Positions 53,564 to 63,487 of a stretch of DNA of 64,000 bases are shown here, piece after piece. The position numbers and the translations under genes are program-made. The stretch is from Alloprevotella sp. Lung230 (GTDB taxonomy: Bacteria; Bacteroidota; Bacteroidia; Bacteroidales; Bacteroidaceae), in NCBI RefSeq assembly GCF_014385435.1, contig NZ_JACSUD010000005.1, positions 62,001 through 126,000 of the forward strand, written 5' to 3'. Under the pieces are notes generated by a model. The model searched no databases. It was not told where the DNA came from and saw only the letters and a program-made list of their open reading frames with translations. Numbering within the stretch: position 1 is the stretch's first letter; each line of letters begins with the position of its first letter.

Positions 53564-56104
53564 ATGAAATTGCAAAGATCCTTTTTTCTTTTCTATATCT
53601 TTTTCGCGATGTCCTGTTGGGCCATGGCACAAAGTGCTATGACCGATGAACAAATCATGACGTTTATCGCTAAAGAAAAGGCCAACAACACTTCGCGTTC
53701 GCTGATTGTTACCAAACTCATAGAAAAAGGGGTTGATATTCAGCGTATTCGTGCTATTCGCAGCAAATATGAAAAGCAAAAGAATAGTGAGGTGATGGGG
53801 GCTAAAAATATTTCTGGTATTGACGACCAGACAGAAGGCCGTTTACGTCATAATAATGTGGACTCCAAGAAGACACAAAGAAAGAATAAGAACTTCAACC
53901 AACGTGATGACAATGAAGTTGAAGATAAGGAGAGCACCGAATATCAGAAGTTGCGCAACAAGCGAAAGCAAATTCGCACCATTGATAAGGAGTTGGATTT
54001 TATTATGCCCGACTCGCTTGCACAAGAAGATGATGAGGAAGAGGAAATTAAAGTAAAAATTCCAAAGGAAAAAGGCAAAAAAGTGTTTGGGCGTGACATC
54101 TTTAGTGACACCCACCTAACCTTTGAGCCGGAACTCAACATTGCCACTCCTATCGACTATCGTTTAGGAGCAGGAGATGCTGTGTTTGTAGACGTTTGGG
54201 GGGCTTCTCAGAAACAATATACAGCAACCGTTTCTCCAGAAGGTGATATCAACATCGAAGGTTTCGGCCCGATTTATGTGAGCGGAATGACAGTCGCTCA
54301 AGCCAACACTGCCGTTCGCAGCAAATTAGGGCAGCGCTTTGGAGGTTCTAACATTAAACTTACGATTGGACAGACCAAGTCTATCACAGTCAATGTGATG
54401 GGAGAAGTGGCCGCACCCGGCACAATCACCCTGCCTGCTTTTTCGACCGTCTTTCATGCCCTCTACACCGTTGGCGGAACTAACGAGATCGGAACTTTGC
54501 GTGCGATAAAAGTCTATCGTAACAATCGGCTCATCTCTACAATCGACCTTTATGACTACATACTCAATGGCAACTTGCGCGGGAATGTCCGCTTAGCCTC
54601 TAATGATGTCATCATCGTAGAACCCTACAAATGCTTGGTAAATATTTCCGGTAAGGTGAAACGCCCAATGTTCTACGAGATGAGGAGCGACGAAAGTGTG
54701 TCCACTTTGATTAAGTTTGCCGGTGGATTCACAGGAGATGCTTATGAAGAGAATGTGCGGCTCATCCGTAAGAAAGGTGGTGAAATGAGCATCTACACCC
54801 TCAACGAGTTTGAGCGTGGCACTTTCCAGTTGGCTGATGCAGACTCTGTGACGGTCGACTCTGTGCTTGACCGTTACAAGAACATGGTGGAACTGCGTGG
54901 AGCAGTGATGCGCCCCGGCAAATACCAAATGGATGGAAACATTTCCACACTTCGCCAATTGATAGCTGCTGCAGGTGGGCTTTCGGAAGAAGCTATTACG
55001 ACACGCGGATTGATTCATCGCCGTAAGGCCGATCGTACGTTGAAAGCAGAAAGTTTCAACACGGGAGCCATCCTTGGCCACACGGAGGCCGACATCACTT
55101 TGCGTAATGAAGACATCGTCTTTATTCCCTCTCGTAAGGATCTGAACGACATGCTCAGTCTTACCATTGAAGGAGAGGTGCAATATCCGGGCACTTATGA
55201 GTATGCAGATAGTCTCACTATTGAAGACTTTATCCTTAAGGCGGGTGGACTGACGGACAAATCGAGCACAGCCAAAGTCGATGTGTCGCGCCGACTGAGA
55301 GATCGCAGTGCCTTGAAAAGTGGAGAGCAAATTGCTGAGATTTATAGTTTCTCAATTAAAGATGGGTTTGTTATAGATGGTAAGCCAGGATTTGTCCTGC
55401 TGCCTTTTGATGAGGTCTTCGTGCGTATCTCTCCAGGATATGTGGAACAACAACATGCCACAATTGAAGGTGAAGTTAACTTCTCAGGCAAATATGCTTT
55501 GACCAAGAAAAATGCTCGACTCTCTGATTTGGTCAAGCAGGCAGGTGGTTGCACCCCGGAAGCCTATCTGTCCGGTGCCCGCCTCCTACGTCAACTGCTC
55601 CCGCACGAAATTCAGAAATACCAGCAGATACACAAGATTGTAACGCTTGATGACTCTACCGAACTGCGAAAAATTCTTGTGGATTCAGAAAAGACCATTG
55701 CCATCAATCTGGACAAAGCCTTAGCCAATCCCGGAAACGACAAATGGGACATTATCCTCCGCAATGGTGACCAGTTGTTCATTCCCAGACTCAACAACAC
55801 CGTCAGCATCAGTGGTGAGGTCATGTATCCTAACACCGTTGCCTACAAACCCAATGCTGCACTTTCTTACTATGTCAACCAGAGCGGGGGCTATCGCGAA
55901 AGAGCACGAAAGAGCAAAGCCTTTGTGATTAACCCCAACGGAACCGTAACACGCGTTCGTTCGGCTCGTGACATCAAACCCGGATGTAACATCGTCATCC
56001 CGACCCGTCCGAAACGAAACTGGACAGCCATGGGGCAAATCATTTCCTTGAGTATGAGTCTTGTTACGCTGGCTGCCGTTTTGGCCAATACTTTCAAGAA
56101 GTAA
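53564..56104 (+). CDS. Polysaccharide export protein with SLBB domains (Wza-like)
   Basis: An 846-residue exported protein with signal peptide MKLQRSFFLFYIFFAMSCWA. After a charged segment comes the polysaccharide export domain (YRLGAGDAVFVDVWGA, about 204-219) and then about six SLBB-type beta domains (for example GEVAAPGTITLPAF, GKVKRPMFYEM, GAVMRPGKYQM, GEVQYPGTYEY, GEVNFSGKYAL and GEVMYPNTVAY). A final hydrophobic segment precedes the end. It is far longer than enteric Wza, as is usual for Bacteroidota. ATG 53564 gives the signal peptide; an upstream TTG is also possible. Confidence 0.88.
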   Translation: MKLQRSFFLFYIFFAMSCWAMAQSAMTDEQIMTFIAKEKANNTSRSLIVTKLIEKGVDIQRIRAIRSKYEKQKNSEVMGAKNISGIDDQTEGRLRHNNVDSKKTQRKNKNFNQRDDNEVEDKESTEYQKLRNKRKQIRTIDKELDFIMPDSLAQEDDEEEEIKVKIPKEKGKKVFGRDIFSDTHLTFEPELNIATPIDYRLGAGDAVFVDVWGASQKQYTATVSPEGDINIEGFGPIYVSGMTVAQANTAVRSKLGQRFGGSNIKLTIGQTKSITVNVMGEVAAPGTITLPAFSTVFHALYTVGGTNEIGTLRAIKVYRNNRLISTIDLYDYILNGNLRGNVRLASNDVIIVEPYKCLVNISGKVKRPMFYEMRSDESVSTLIKFAGGFTGDAYEENVRLIRKKGGEMSIYTLNEFERGTFQLADADSVTVDSVLDRYKNMVELRGAVMRPGKYQMDGNISTLRQLIAAAGGLSEEAITTRGLIHRRKADRTLKAESFNTGAILGHTEADITLRNEDIVFIPSRKDLNDMLSLTIEGEVQYPGTYEYADSLTIEDFILKAGGLTDKSSTAKVDVSRRLRDRSALKSGEQIAEIYSFSIKDGFVIDGKPGFVLLPFDEVFVRISPGYVEQQHATIEGEVNFSGKYALTKKNARLSDLVKQAGGCTPEAYLSGARLLRQLLPHEIQKYQQIHKIVTLDDSTELRKILVDSEKTIAINLDKALANPGNDKWDIILRNGDQLFIPRLNNTVSISGEVMYPNTVAYKPNAALSYYVNQSGGYRERARKSKAFVINPNGTVTRVRSARDIKPGCNIVIPTRPKRNWTAMGQIISLSMSLVTLAAVLANTFKK

Positions 56105-56156
56105 ATCCTAAACTACTTAGGGGCGCTCAATCATCTACCTCTTATATAGAAAATTC

Positions 56157-56216
56157 TACCTCAGAGCTAATTTAATTTATCTCTGAGGTAGAAAAAATTA
56201 CCTCTGAGATAAATTT
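56157..56216 (+). repeat. CTCTGAGGTA palindromic repeat, copy 2
   Basis: TACCTCAGAG, CTCTGAGGTA and TTACCTCTGAGATAA occur with the same spacing as at 3701-3760. It lies in the intergenic gap between the Wza-like and Wzz-like genes. Confidence 0.65.
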
Positions 56217-56265
56217 ACCCCCTACTTCGACCTTATTTTCGTTCACCTTGCGCATTCTCTTCTTT

Positions 56266-57282
56266 ATGGAACAGGAAATCAATGTCTATACCTCTCTCCA
56301 CACTCTCATTTCTCAACGATGGAAGCGTATGTTGCTTTTTGCCACAGGACTAACTCTTGTGGTCGCAGGAATTCTATTTAGCTTGCCACGCTACTATTCT
56401 GCCACTATCCAAGTCATTCCTGAGTCATCGGAAGGAGGGGTCAGTTTGCCAAAGAATATTGCAGAACTCTCCTCTTTGGCCGGATTCTCGATGAATGCTA
56501 ATAATGGAAAAGATGCCATCAATCCTGATATTTATCCTGACATCTTCAATTCAAACAATTTCATTATTGACGTTCTCAAACTTCAAGTGATTCGACAGAC
56601 AAAGGATACGATGAGCTATTATAATTATCTCACCTTTCACCAGGAACAGCCTTGGTGGGATAGAGCGCTTGAAGTAATCAAAGGAAATAAGACACCCCCA
56701 AGTCGCACGATTGACTTTACAGCTACTCATTTTAATCTTCATCAAGAGCAACTCATCAAGGAGACAAAAAGCAACATACGTTGCGATATTGATAAGAAGA
56801 CTGGAATGATCAGTCTCACCACTATGGCGCAAGATCCTTATGTGTCATCCTCATTGGCCAATGCTATTATGAAAAGGCTGCAGGCTTACATTATAGATTA
56901 TCGTACGAGCAAAGCACGCATTGATTTACGTTATGCCGAACGCTTGCAGAAAGAGGCACGGGAGAGGTATGCAAAGGTGCAGAAAGCCTATGTTGCTTAC
57001 TCCGATAGTCACACTGATCTCGTGCTCAATGAATATAAAACCAAAGAGGCCGATCTTGAAAATGAGATGCAGCAGGCTTTTAATGCGCTTACTCAGTTGG
57101 GAGTGCAAGTAGAAACGGCAAAGGCCAAATTGCAAGAACGTACGCCTGCTTTTACTGTGATTCAGGAAGCACCTGTTCCGGTACGTCCGGCAGGGCCTAA
57201 GCGGATGATTCCCATCTTCCTCACCTTCATCCTTGGGATTGTGTCCAGTGGATGCTATTATGCATTTAGAGGTATTCGATAG
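56266..57282 (+). CDS. Wzz-type chain-length protein
   Basis: A 338-residue membrane protein of the Wzz/polysaccharide co-polymerase family. It has two membrane segments (about 25-45 and 312-330) bracketing a helical periplasmic domain with coiled-coil character (AERLQKEARERYAKVQKAYV; KTKEADLENEM). The second segment is preceded by the Pro-rich motif PVPVRPAGPKR. No Walker motifs or C-terminal tyrosine kinase domain are present. ATG 56266 is preferred over a TTG six codons earlier. Confidence 0.85.
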   Translation: MEQEINVYTSLHTLISQRWKRMLLFATGLTLVVAGILFSLPRYYSATIQVIPESSEGGVSLPKNIAELSSLAGFSMNANNGKDAINPDIYPDIFNSNNFIIDVLKLQVIRQTKDTMSYYNYLTFHQEQPWWDRALEVIKGNKTPPSRTIDFTATHFNLHQEQLIKETKSNIRCDIDKKTGMISLTTMAQDPYVSSSLANAIMKRLQAYIIDYRTSKARIDLRYAERLQKEARERYAKVQKAYVAYSDSHTDLVLNEYKTKEADLENEMQQAFNALTQLGVQVETAKAKLQERTPAFTVIQEAPVPVRPAGPKRMIPIFLTFILGIVSSGCYYAFRGIR

Positions 57283-57336
57283 GCTTGGGCTTCCATTCTC
57301 TGATTGAATAAAAGAAGACGAAGTTTACGTTAGGTT

Positions 57337-57530
57337 AAGTAGGTGCTCAGTATCAATCGTAGTGATTTAACTCGTAAGAAGTTCTTTACTTTGATACCCT
57401 CTTTGTATCCATTTCCCGCCATCCCGTCTTTGTTCATCAGTTGTGTAGGCCGTTACACTCCTCCTTCGCAAAGGCGAACTGATGAAAAAAAGAAACAAAT
57501 ATAGTTTCAATCAATTCTGATCACCTATTT
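57337..57530 (+). mobile_element. MITE-like 194-base family, copy G (complete, diverged)
   Basis: Ends are AAGTAGGTGCTCAGTATCAA and TTCTGATCACCTATTT, less symmetric than other copies. It has the same 194-base length and ends 24 bases before a glycosyltransferase gene. Confidence 0.8.
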
Positions 57531-57554
57531 ACCTGATTTCAAAAGAACTCAACC

Positions 57555-58265
57555 ATGAAAGATACTCCTCTGCTTACCATCATCACGGTTGTGCGCAATG
57601 CCGTCAATGAGATAGAGGCGACGTTTCAGAGTATAGCGGCTCTCAAGAAACCTTGGGTAGAGTATGTGGTGCTGGATGGAGGGAGCACGGATGGCACACA
57701 AAATATAATCCGTAAGTATCAGCACATCATTGACTATTGGCACAGTCAAGCAGACGCCGGAATTTATGACGCGATGAATCAGGCGGCAGCACTGGCACGT
57801 GGAAACTATGTGCTCAACATCAATGCCGGAGATGAATTGCTTCACCTTCCCTATGAGGCGCTTTGCCAAGCTCGTGATTGTGGTACTGATTTACTTGCAG
57901 GGAGGGTGGTTACTGACACACGAGAGTGTCTATCCCCCAAATGGAAGGCAGCTTTGAAAGTCTACAATACACTCCCTCATCAAGGAGCATTTTATCGCCG
58001 ATTGCTTCTGCTTACTTATCCCTATGACTTGTCATTTCGTGTGTTTGCAGATTACGATCTTAATCAAAGACTCTACAAAGTACAAATTAAAGTTGCCATC
58101 ACCTCTGATGTTATTGCTTTTCATAGTATGCAAGGAATCTCCAACTCATCTTCAAATGCTGCTGAACTCTTCCACGTCATTGAGAAGAATTTCGGAACTT
58201 GGTATCGTTGGCGTGCATGGCTTCATTTCAAATGGATGGGAATTAAACACAAACTCTCATTATGA
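57555..58265 (+). CDS. Family 2 glycosyltransferase (WcaE-like)
   Basis: A 236-residue GT-A glycosyltransferase. The nucleotide-sugar motif VVLDGGSTDGTQNII (about 36-50) and DAGIYDAMNQAAA (about 71-83) fit the WcaE/EpsE-type group. There is no membrane segment. The stop overlaps the start of the next gene (ATGA, 58262-58265), so translation is coupled. It resembles the other family 2 enzyme at 61491. Donor and acceptor sugars are unknown. Confidence 0.87.
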   Translation: MKDTPLLTIITVVRNAVNEIEATFQSIAALKKPWVEYVVLDGGSTDGTQNIIRKYQHIIDYWHSQADAGIYDAMNQAAALARGNYVLNINAGDELLHLPYEALCQARDCGTDLLAGRVVTDTRECLSPKWKAALKVYNTLPHQGAFYRRLLLLTYPYDLSFRVFADYDLNQRLYKVQIKVAITSDVIAFHSMQGISNSSSNAAELFHVIEKNFGTWYRWRAWLHFKWMGIKHKLSL

Positions 58266-59098
58266 ATCTTCTTATTCTTGTTGTCCTTTATCATGTTTCT
58301 CCCGAAGAGTCGGAAACGCTTTCCTCTTTGCAAAAGTCGATAGAGACACTAGGTAAAGGTCATCATCGCCTTCTGTTAAGGGACAATAGTGAGCATCCTT
58401 ACTCGATAGATACTTTGGAACGGCTTAAAATGAGTCTTTCTCCCCTGAATGTGCATTATTGGCAGGATGGAGAAAACAAATCCTTATCTGCAATCTACAA
58501 TATCGTTATTCGACAATATCTATCTGAACAACAACATCTGGTTCTTCTGGATCATGATAGCCACTTTGAGGAAGGATTTTGGAAGGCTTTGTTTGAAAGT
58601 CATCAAGCCCATCCTCATTGCTCCTTGTTCCTTCCGATTATTAAGCAAGGAAGCGATATTATCAGTCCGAGCTGGGTACATGGTTTTAAGGGAAGTTACT
58701 GGAAAAAAAAGCAATACGGTCTTGTCACGACACGCCATAGCACTGCTATCAATAGCGGTATGGTGATTTCAGGAAGCTACTTGAGAGGAGGTTTTGAAGG
58801 GTATGATGAAAACCTCCGTTTCTACAATACTGACAATTACTTTATGTGGAAGTATGGGCAGCAGCACACCCATTTTTGTGTCATCCGCTATACGCTTCAA
58901 CACACCCTCAACTTCTATGACCCGGCAGAAACTTTTGATAAGAAAGCACGACGTTATCGAGAGATGCGCACTTCGGCAATCTACTTGGCAAGGCTCAAAT
59001 CTTTTTGGTTAGCTTTGCTGATGTATCTTTACTATGATGTATTTTCAATCAAATGCGCAATACTTAACCGCGAAATACGTTTTATATTTCTCAGATAG
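58262..59098 (+). CDS. Glycosyltransferase, rhamnosyltransferase-like
   Basis: A 278-residue family 2-type glycosyltransferase, more diverged. The N-terminal sheet MNLLILVVLYHVSPEESETL, the metal motif LLDHDSHFEEGFWKAL (about 96-111) and GFEGYDENLRFYNTDNYF fit the rhamnosyltransferase-like group that adds the next sugar. It overlaps the preceding gene by 4 bases and precedes the polymerase by 11. The donor sugar cannot be inferred. Confidence 0.78.
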   Translation: MNLLILVVLYHVSPEESETLSSLQKSIETLGKGHHRLLLRDNSEHPYSIDTLERLKMSLSPLNVHYWQDGENKSLSAIYNIVIRQYLSEQQHLVLLDHDSHFEEGFWKALFESHQAHPHCSLFLPIIKQGSDIISPSWVHGFKGSYWKKKQYGLVTTRHSTAINSGMVISGSYLRGGFEGYDENLRFYNTDNYFMWKYGQQHTHFCVIRYTLQHTLNFYDPAETFDKKARRYREMRTSAIYLARLKSFWLALLMYLYYDVFSIKCAILNREIRFIFLR

Positions 59099-59109
59099 CT
59101 TCTACTGAC

Positions 59110-60393
59110 ATGAACGTTGATACTTTTCTCCTCGTCCTTGCATTACACTGGGAATGGTATATATTGGCATTGTTTTTGTCGATAGCAGCGCTTGTGCCGG
59201 TCTATAAGGGCTTTACACTGACATGGTACGACCCACTACGATATAGTGTCGTTTTTGCTATGTTTGCCAATGCTGTTCCTTTGTTTCTTTACTTCACGCA
59301 GAATATGACGACAGAGCATTTTTGCTATTTCATATTGTCTGAAGGATTGTTTTGGTTAGGCATAGTGAGTTTGGGGAAGAAGCGTGCCACCTTCTCGCGG
59401 CACACGATTAAGTACTCTGACCGAATAGGTTTTTATGTATTTATCGTCATTGCCGCTCTCTATTTCCTGTTTACTCTGGTTACCTACGCCACCATTGGAA
59501 TACCGATTTTGATGGATAGTAGTCGGTTGTCTGTTTATGCCGGCACGGGAGGTTTGGGAATTTTAGCGCGCTTCAATACAGGGTTTAGCATCTATACGAT
59601 GTTTTATTCGTTCTATCTCTTGCATAAGCGTAAGTATCGTCCCTTGGCCTACATCGTGTTGGCTTGTTGTATTTTCTTCTTGATAGCAACAGCCTCTAAA
59701 TTCGCTTTTCTAAATATCTTGTTTGCCTATTGGGGATTTAAGTTCTTCTATCTACAAGAACTGCCGCGTTCTGGGAAAACCTTAATCTACCTTCTCGTGG
59801 GCATCATAGCAGCGGTTGTTGTACTGTTAGTGCAAACTGCGGGACTGGGTGGAAATCTTCAGACGGCAGTTATAGGTCTTGCTGTGCGTTTTGCGGCTTT
59901 TGGAGATTGCTATTTCTATGCTTATCCTGACAATGTGCTGAGTGTCGTGGAAGTACAAAATTCTTGGGTGCAAATCTTTGCTGGCTTACTCAAGCCTTTG
60001 CGATTGATCGCTGATGAAGATGTCGCCTCAATTGGCAACCAGTTGGCTTGGTACGTGACTCCTTCGTCTGTAGGAGAAAATTTGGGGCCTAATGCACGTA
60101 TTCCCATTTTGAGTTATATTGCCTTTGGATGGTGGGGATTATTGTTTTCTTACCTCTGCGGCTTGTTTTTGGCTTTCATGCTCTTTCGTTTGCCTCTTCT
60201 ATTGCCTAAGGGCATCATCTCTGCAGCTTTCTTTACCTACCTTTACATCACCCTCAACTCAAGTATTACAGATTTTAGTTTGGGGATAAGTTACTGGTTT
60301 GACTTTGTTCTCAATTTTGGCTTTATTCTTGGCTTGATGTTCCTCTTCAGTCGTCAACTTACGCTCAATCACACATCGGCACAACCTTTATAA
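59110..60393 (+). CDS. O-antigen polymerase-like membrane protein (Wzy)
   Basis: A 427-residue protein with about ten to twelve hydrophobic segments and a large loop (about 275-335), the shape of Wzy/oligosaccharide repeat-unit polymerases. Residues there include NSWVQIFAGLLKPLRL and GENLGPNARIPILS. Wzy proteins share little sequence, so the assignment rests on topology and its place between glycosyltransferases. It would join lipid-linked repeat units in the periplasm. Confidence 0.75.
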   Translation: MNVDTFLLVLALHWEWYILALFLSIAALVPVYKGFTLTWYDPLRYSVVFAMFANAVPLFLYFTQNMTTEHFCYFILSEGLFWLGIVSLGKKRATFSRHTIKYSDRIGFYVFIVIAALYFLFTLVTYATIGIPILMDSSRLSVYAGTGGLGILARFNTGFSIYTMFYSFYLLHKRKYRPLAYIVLACCIFFLIATASKFAFLNILFAYWGFKFFYLQELPRSGKTLIYLLVGIIAAVVVLLVQTAGLGGNLQTAVIGLAVRFAAFGDCYFYAYPDNVLSVVEVQNSWVQIFAGLLKPLRLIADEDVASIGNQLAWYVTPSSVGENLGPNARIPILSYIAFGWWGLLFSYLCGLFLAFMLFRLPLLLPKGIISAAFFTYLYITLNSSITDFSLGISYWFDFVLNFGFILGLMFLFSRQLTLNHTSAQPL

Positions 60394-60408
60394 TCTTTAT
60401 CTCTCTCT

Positions 60409-61494
60409 ATGAAAATAATCCTTGACAACCTCGTTTTTGCTTGGCAGAAGATGGGAGGTATCTCCATATTTTGGGAGAATATAATTCAGATGGTATTGCA
60501 ACGTTTCGACCCTGAACAGGTGCGGATTTACGAATGGCCACGTGCTCGCACGAACTATGTACGTCGCAATTTGGTGATACCCCCTTCCGTGTTGTGCGTG
60601 CTCAATGAGTGTTTCTGGAAAGTGAAGCGTTATCTCAATTTGGATATTGAGACTCCATCTTCAGCTCCTTTTCTCTTTCACTCCTCCTACTATCGTGTTT
60701 GCACGCATCCTCGTGCCATCAACATTATTACCATCCACGATTTCACGTATGAGAAATATGTGACCGGTCTTAAGAGATGGGTACACCAGTATACAAAGCG
60801 CCGAGCACTTCTTAAGGCCGATGCTCTGGTTTGTGTGTCTGAAAGCACACGAAAAGATTTGTTGCATTATATGCCTGAGATCAATTCAGAAAAAGTCAGT
60901 GTAATTCATAATGGCGTTGCCGACACCTATCGTATTCTCAGCGAGGAGGAGATGGGCAGTATGGAACCACTTCCTCCACACTTCCTGCTTTTTGTGGGCA
61001 ATCGTGCACCCTACAAGCAGTTTTCTTTTGCGGTACAAGTGGCAGAGCGTTTGAAACTTCCTTTGTTGGTGGTGGGAGCGCCTCTCTCAGCAGCAGAACT
61101 GTCTTCTGTAACTTCTGTCGAAGTCATACAACGCAAGTTTCCGAGTGATGCCGAGTTATGTTATTATTACAATCGTGCAACAGCCTTGCTGTATCCTTCT
61201 GAATATGAAGGATTCGGCATTCCTGTGATAGAAGCGCAACGTTGTGGCTGTCCTGTATTGGCGCAGGCCGTCTCCTCAATTCCTGAGGTGATAGGCACCA
61301 ACTATCCCTTACTGCTTCGTACACTTCAACTTGACACAGCTTGCCAGCTTATTCAGCGCCTCATCGATGATACAACTTTTAGAGAGGATGTCTCTCGGCA
61401 AGGACTTGATAATAGTCTGCGTTTCTCTTGGAGTAAAATGCAAGAGGAGTATTTTCAGTTTTACACAAAAATGTGGGAGAAGCATTGCCTATGA
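60409..61494 (+). CDS. Glycosyltransferase family 4 (GT-B)
   Basis: A 361-residue GT-B glycosyltransferase. The C-terminal nucleotide-sugar motif SEYEGFGIPVIEAQRCGCPV (about 265-284) with E-x7-E is typical of GT4; HNGVADTY and LFVGNRAPYKQ precede it. No membrane anchor is present. Its TGA overlaps the next gene by 4 bases. It probably adds a sugar to the lipid-linked repeat. Confidence 0.88.
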   Translation: MKIILDNLVFAWQKMGGISIFWENIIQMVLQRFDPEQVRIYEWPRARTNYVRRNLVIPPSVLCVLNECFWKVKRYLNLDIETPSSAPFLFHSSYYRVCTHPRAINIITIHDFTYEKYVTGLKRWVHQYTKRRALLKADALVCVSESTRKDLLHYMPEINSEKVSVIHNGVADTYRILSEEEMGSMEPLPPHFLLFVGNRAPYKQFSFAVQVAERLKLPLLVVGAPLSAAELSSVTSVEVIQRKFPSDAELCYYYNRATALLYPSEYEGFGIPVIEAQRCGCPVLAQAVSSIPEVIGTNYPLLLRTLQLDTACQLIQRLIDDTTFREDVSRQGLDNSLRFSWSKMQEEYFQFYTKMWEKHCL

Positions 61495-62285
61495 CCCTTT
61501 CCATCATCACCGCGACTTACAATAGTGCCGACACGCTTACGGATACGCTCGAAAGTGTTTTGGCACAAACTTTCACGGACTATGAACTGATTATAGTTGA
61601 TGGACAGTCTACCGATGGGACATTAGAGATTATAGAACGTTATGCTCCTCGATTTGAGGGACGACTTCGTGTGGTGAGCGAGCCGGATCAAGGGATTTAC
61701 GACGCGATGAACAAGGGCATTCGCATGTGCCGTGGAGAAGTGGTGGGACTTCTCAATAGTGACGACTTCTACACCAGTCCCCATGTGCTGGCCACCCTTG
61801 CGAAAACCATAGAGGATAGCCGAGTCGATGCTGTTTATGGCGATGTGCACTATGTCGCGCCCAATGATGTCAGCAAGATGGTGCGCTATTATAGTTCACG
61901 TCCTTTTCGTCCTTGGATGATGCGCTTAGGATTTATGCCGGCCCACCCCTCCTTCTATTGTCGGCGCGAAGTTTATCAACAATATGGACTCTTCGACATA
62001 CAATATAAAGTGGCTGCTGATTTCGAACAATTGCTTCGTCTCATCTTCATCCATCGAATCACTACGGCCTACGTGCCGCTGGATTGTGTCACGATGCGTG
62101 TCGGGGGAGCTTCCTCCTCCGGCTTACAAAGCCATCGTCGCATTCTGTCCGATCATCTGCGGGCTTTTCGTCAGCACCACGTCTACACCAATGTCTTTCT
62201 ACTCAGCCTACGCTATCTTTATAAAATGACAGAATGCCTGACTACGCGAAGCAAATCTGTCTTTCGCACGCGCCAACGGCTATAG
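61491..62285 (+). CDS. Family 2 glycosyltransferase (WcaE-like), second copy
   Basis: A 264-residue GT-A enzyme with MTLSIITATYNSADTLTDTL, VDGQSTDGTLEII and DQGIYDAMNKGIRMC, followed by LLNSDDFY. The start at 61491 overlaps the preceding stop (ATGA). It is a clear paralogue of the gene at 57555 in motif layout but diverged. Its substrate is unknown. Confidence 0.88.
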   Translation: MTLSIITATYNSADTLTDTLESVLAQTFTDYELIIVDGQSTDGTLEIIERYAPRFEGRLRVVSEPDQGIYDAMNKGIRMCRGEVVGLLNSDDFYTSPHVLATLAKTIEDSRVDAVYGDVHYVAPNDVSKMVRYYSSRPFRPWMMRLGFMPAHPSFYCRREVYQQYGLFDIQYKVAADFEQLLRLIFIHRITTAYVPLDCVTMRVGGASSSGLQSHRRILSDHLRAFRQHHVYTNVFLLSLRYLYKMTECLTTRSKSVFRTRQRL

Positions 62286-62303
62286 TCCTCTTCTCTATTT
62301 CCT

Positions 62304-63413
62304 ATGAACACCACCGACATTCTCTACCTATTGCTTACCTTTTCTGCAAGCCTGATGATCACCTTTGTGGCTATGCCTTGGCTGCTGCGTCTCTGCAGAG
62401 TACGTGGCCTTTATGATATGCCCAACGAGCGCAAGGTGCATCAAAACAAGATACCCCGACTGGGCGGCTTGTTGTTTGCTCCTGCCATGGTCGTTGGGAT
62501 GGCGGTGAGTTACCTGCTGATGACGATTCTTGAACCCACAACCGAACTGCCAGTGTTCCGTCTTTCCACGATGATACTGATAGCCGGACTCTTTCTCATT
62601 TACCTCATTGGTATTCTCGATGACTTGTTGGGGCTGAAAGCTTCTTTCAAGTTTCTGGTGCAGTTTGCCGCTACGCTTTTCATGCCGCTGTGTGGGCTCT
62701 ACATCGACAACTTCTATGGCTTCTGCGGTTTGTACGAGATCCCCCTTTGGGCGAGCTATCCCCTCACCGTATTTGTCTGTCTGCTCATTGTCAACTCCAT
62801 CAACCTCATTGATGGCATTGACGGCTTATCTTCGGCGCTGTCTATGATTATGTTGGGCGTATTTGCTTTTGTCTTTGCGCAACTGGAAGTCCTGTCCTAC
62901 ACTCTTCTGGCGGTCGGACTGATAGGGGCAGTACTGGCGTTCTTCTATTTTAATATGTTCGGCAGTGTTGAGCGTGGGACCAAAACCTTTATGGGCGATA
63001 CCGGCAGCTTGGTCTTGGGCTATGCCATTGCCTATTTGGCCATCAAATATGCGATGAACAATCCGGCCGTTTTGCCCTATCGTCCGCACGCACTGCTTTT
63101 CTCCTTCACCTTGGTGCTCGTGCCTTGCTTCGACTTGGTGCGTGTGGCTGTCGGACGCTTGTGGATAGGGAGCGGCATCTTCAGTCCCGACAAAAGCCAC
63201 CTTCACCACCTCTGTCTGGCCGCAGGCTTCAGTATGCGCCATTCTTTGCTCCTCATCGTAGGACTGCAAGTTGCGCTCAACGTGCTGAATTGGTTCTTCT
63301 ATACCCACCTCCAACTTTCAGCCCTGTCCATTGTCATCAGCGACATTCTCTGCTTCGCTTTCTTCATCTTTTGGTTAAAATGGAAGGCAAAGTTGTCATC
63401 TGCATCTTCATAA
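62304..63413 (+). CDS. MraY/WecA-type undecaprenyl-phosphate sugar phosphotransferase
   Basis: A 369-residue membrane enzyme with about eleven hydrophobic segments, of the polyprenyl-phosphate N-acetylhexosamine-1-phosphate transferase family. It shows PNERKVHQNKIPRLGGL (about 34-50), GILDDLLGLKA (about 98-108), NLIDGIDGLSS (about 170-180), MGDTGSLVLGY (about 230-240) and the loop SPDKSHLHH (about 294-302). It could start a second glycan or the same one as the transferase at 52927. It is last in the cluster, 18 bases after the glycosyltransferase. Confidence 0.9.
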   Translation: MNTTDILYLLLTFSASLMITFVAMPWLLRLCRVRGLYDMPNERKVHQNKIPRLGGLLFAPAMVVGMAVSYLLMTILEPTTELPVFRLSTMILIAGLFLIYLIGILDDLLGLKASFKFLVQFAATLFMPLCGLYIDNFYGFCGLYEIPLWASYPLTVFVCLLIVNSINLIDGIDGLSSALSMIMLGVFAFVFAQLEVLSYTLLAVGLIGAVLAFFYFNMFGSVERGTKTFMGDTGSLVLGYAIAYLAIKYAMNNPAVLPYRPHALLFSFTLVLVPCFDLVRVAVGRLWIGSGIFSPDKSHLHHLCLAAGFSMRHSLLLIVGLQVALNVLNWFFYTHLQLSALSIVISDILCFAFFIFWLKWKAKLSSASS

Positions 63414-63470
63414 TCTGTTCTCAACCACAAAAGGTTTAACATTTTGTCCAATTTACCTGCAAAATAATAC

Positions 63471-63487
63471 GTTTCAAATTTTGAAAC
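63471..63487. promoter_or_regulatory. 17-base perfect palindrome over the fba -33 element
   Basis: GTTTCAAA and TTTGAAAC flank a central T. The palindrome covers the -33 TTTG (63480-63483), so a bound protein could block or aid polymerase. No regulator is identified. Confidence 0.55.
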
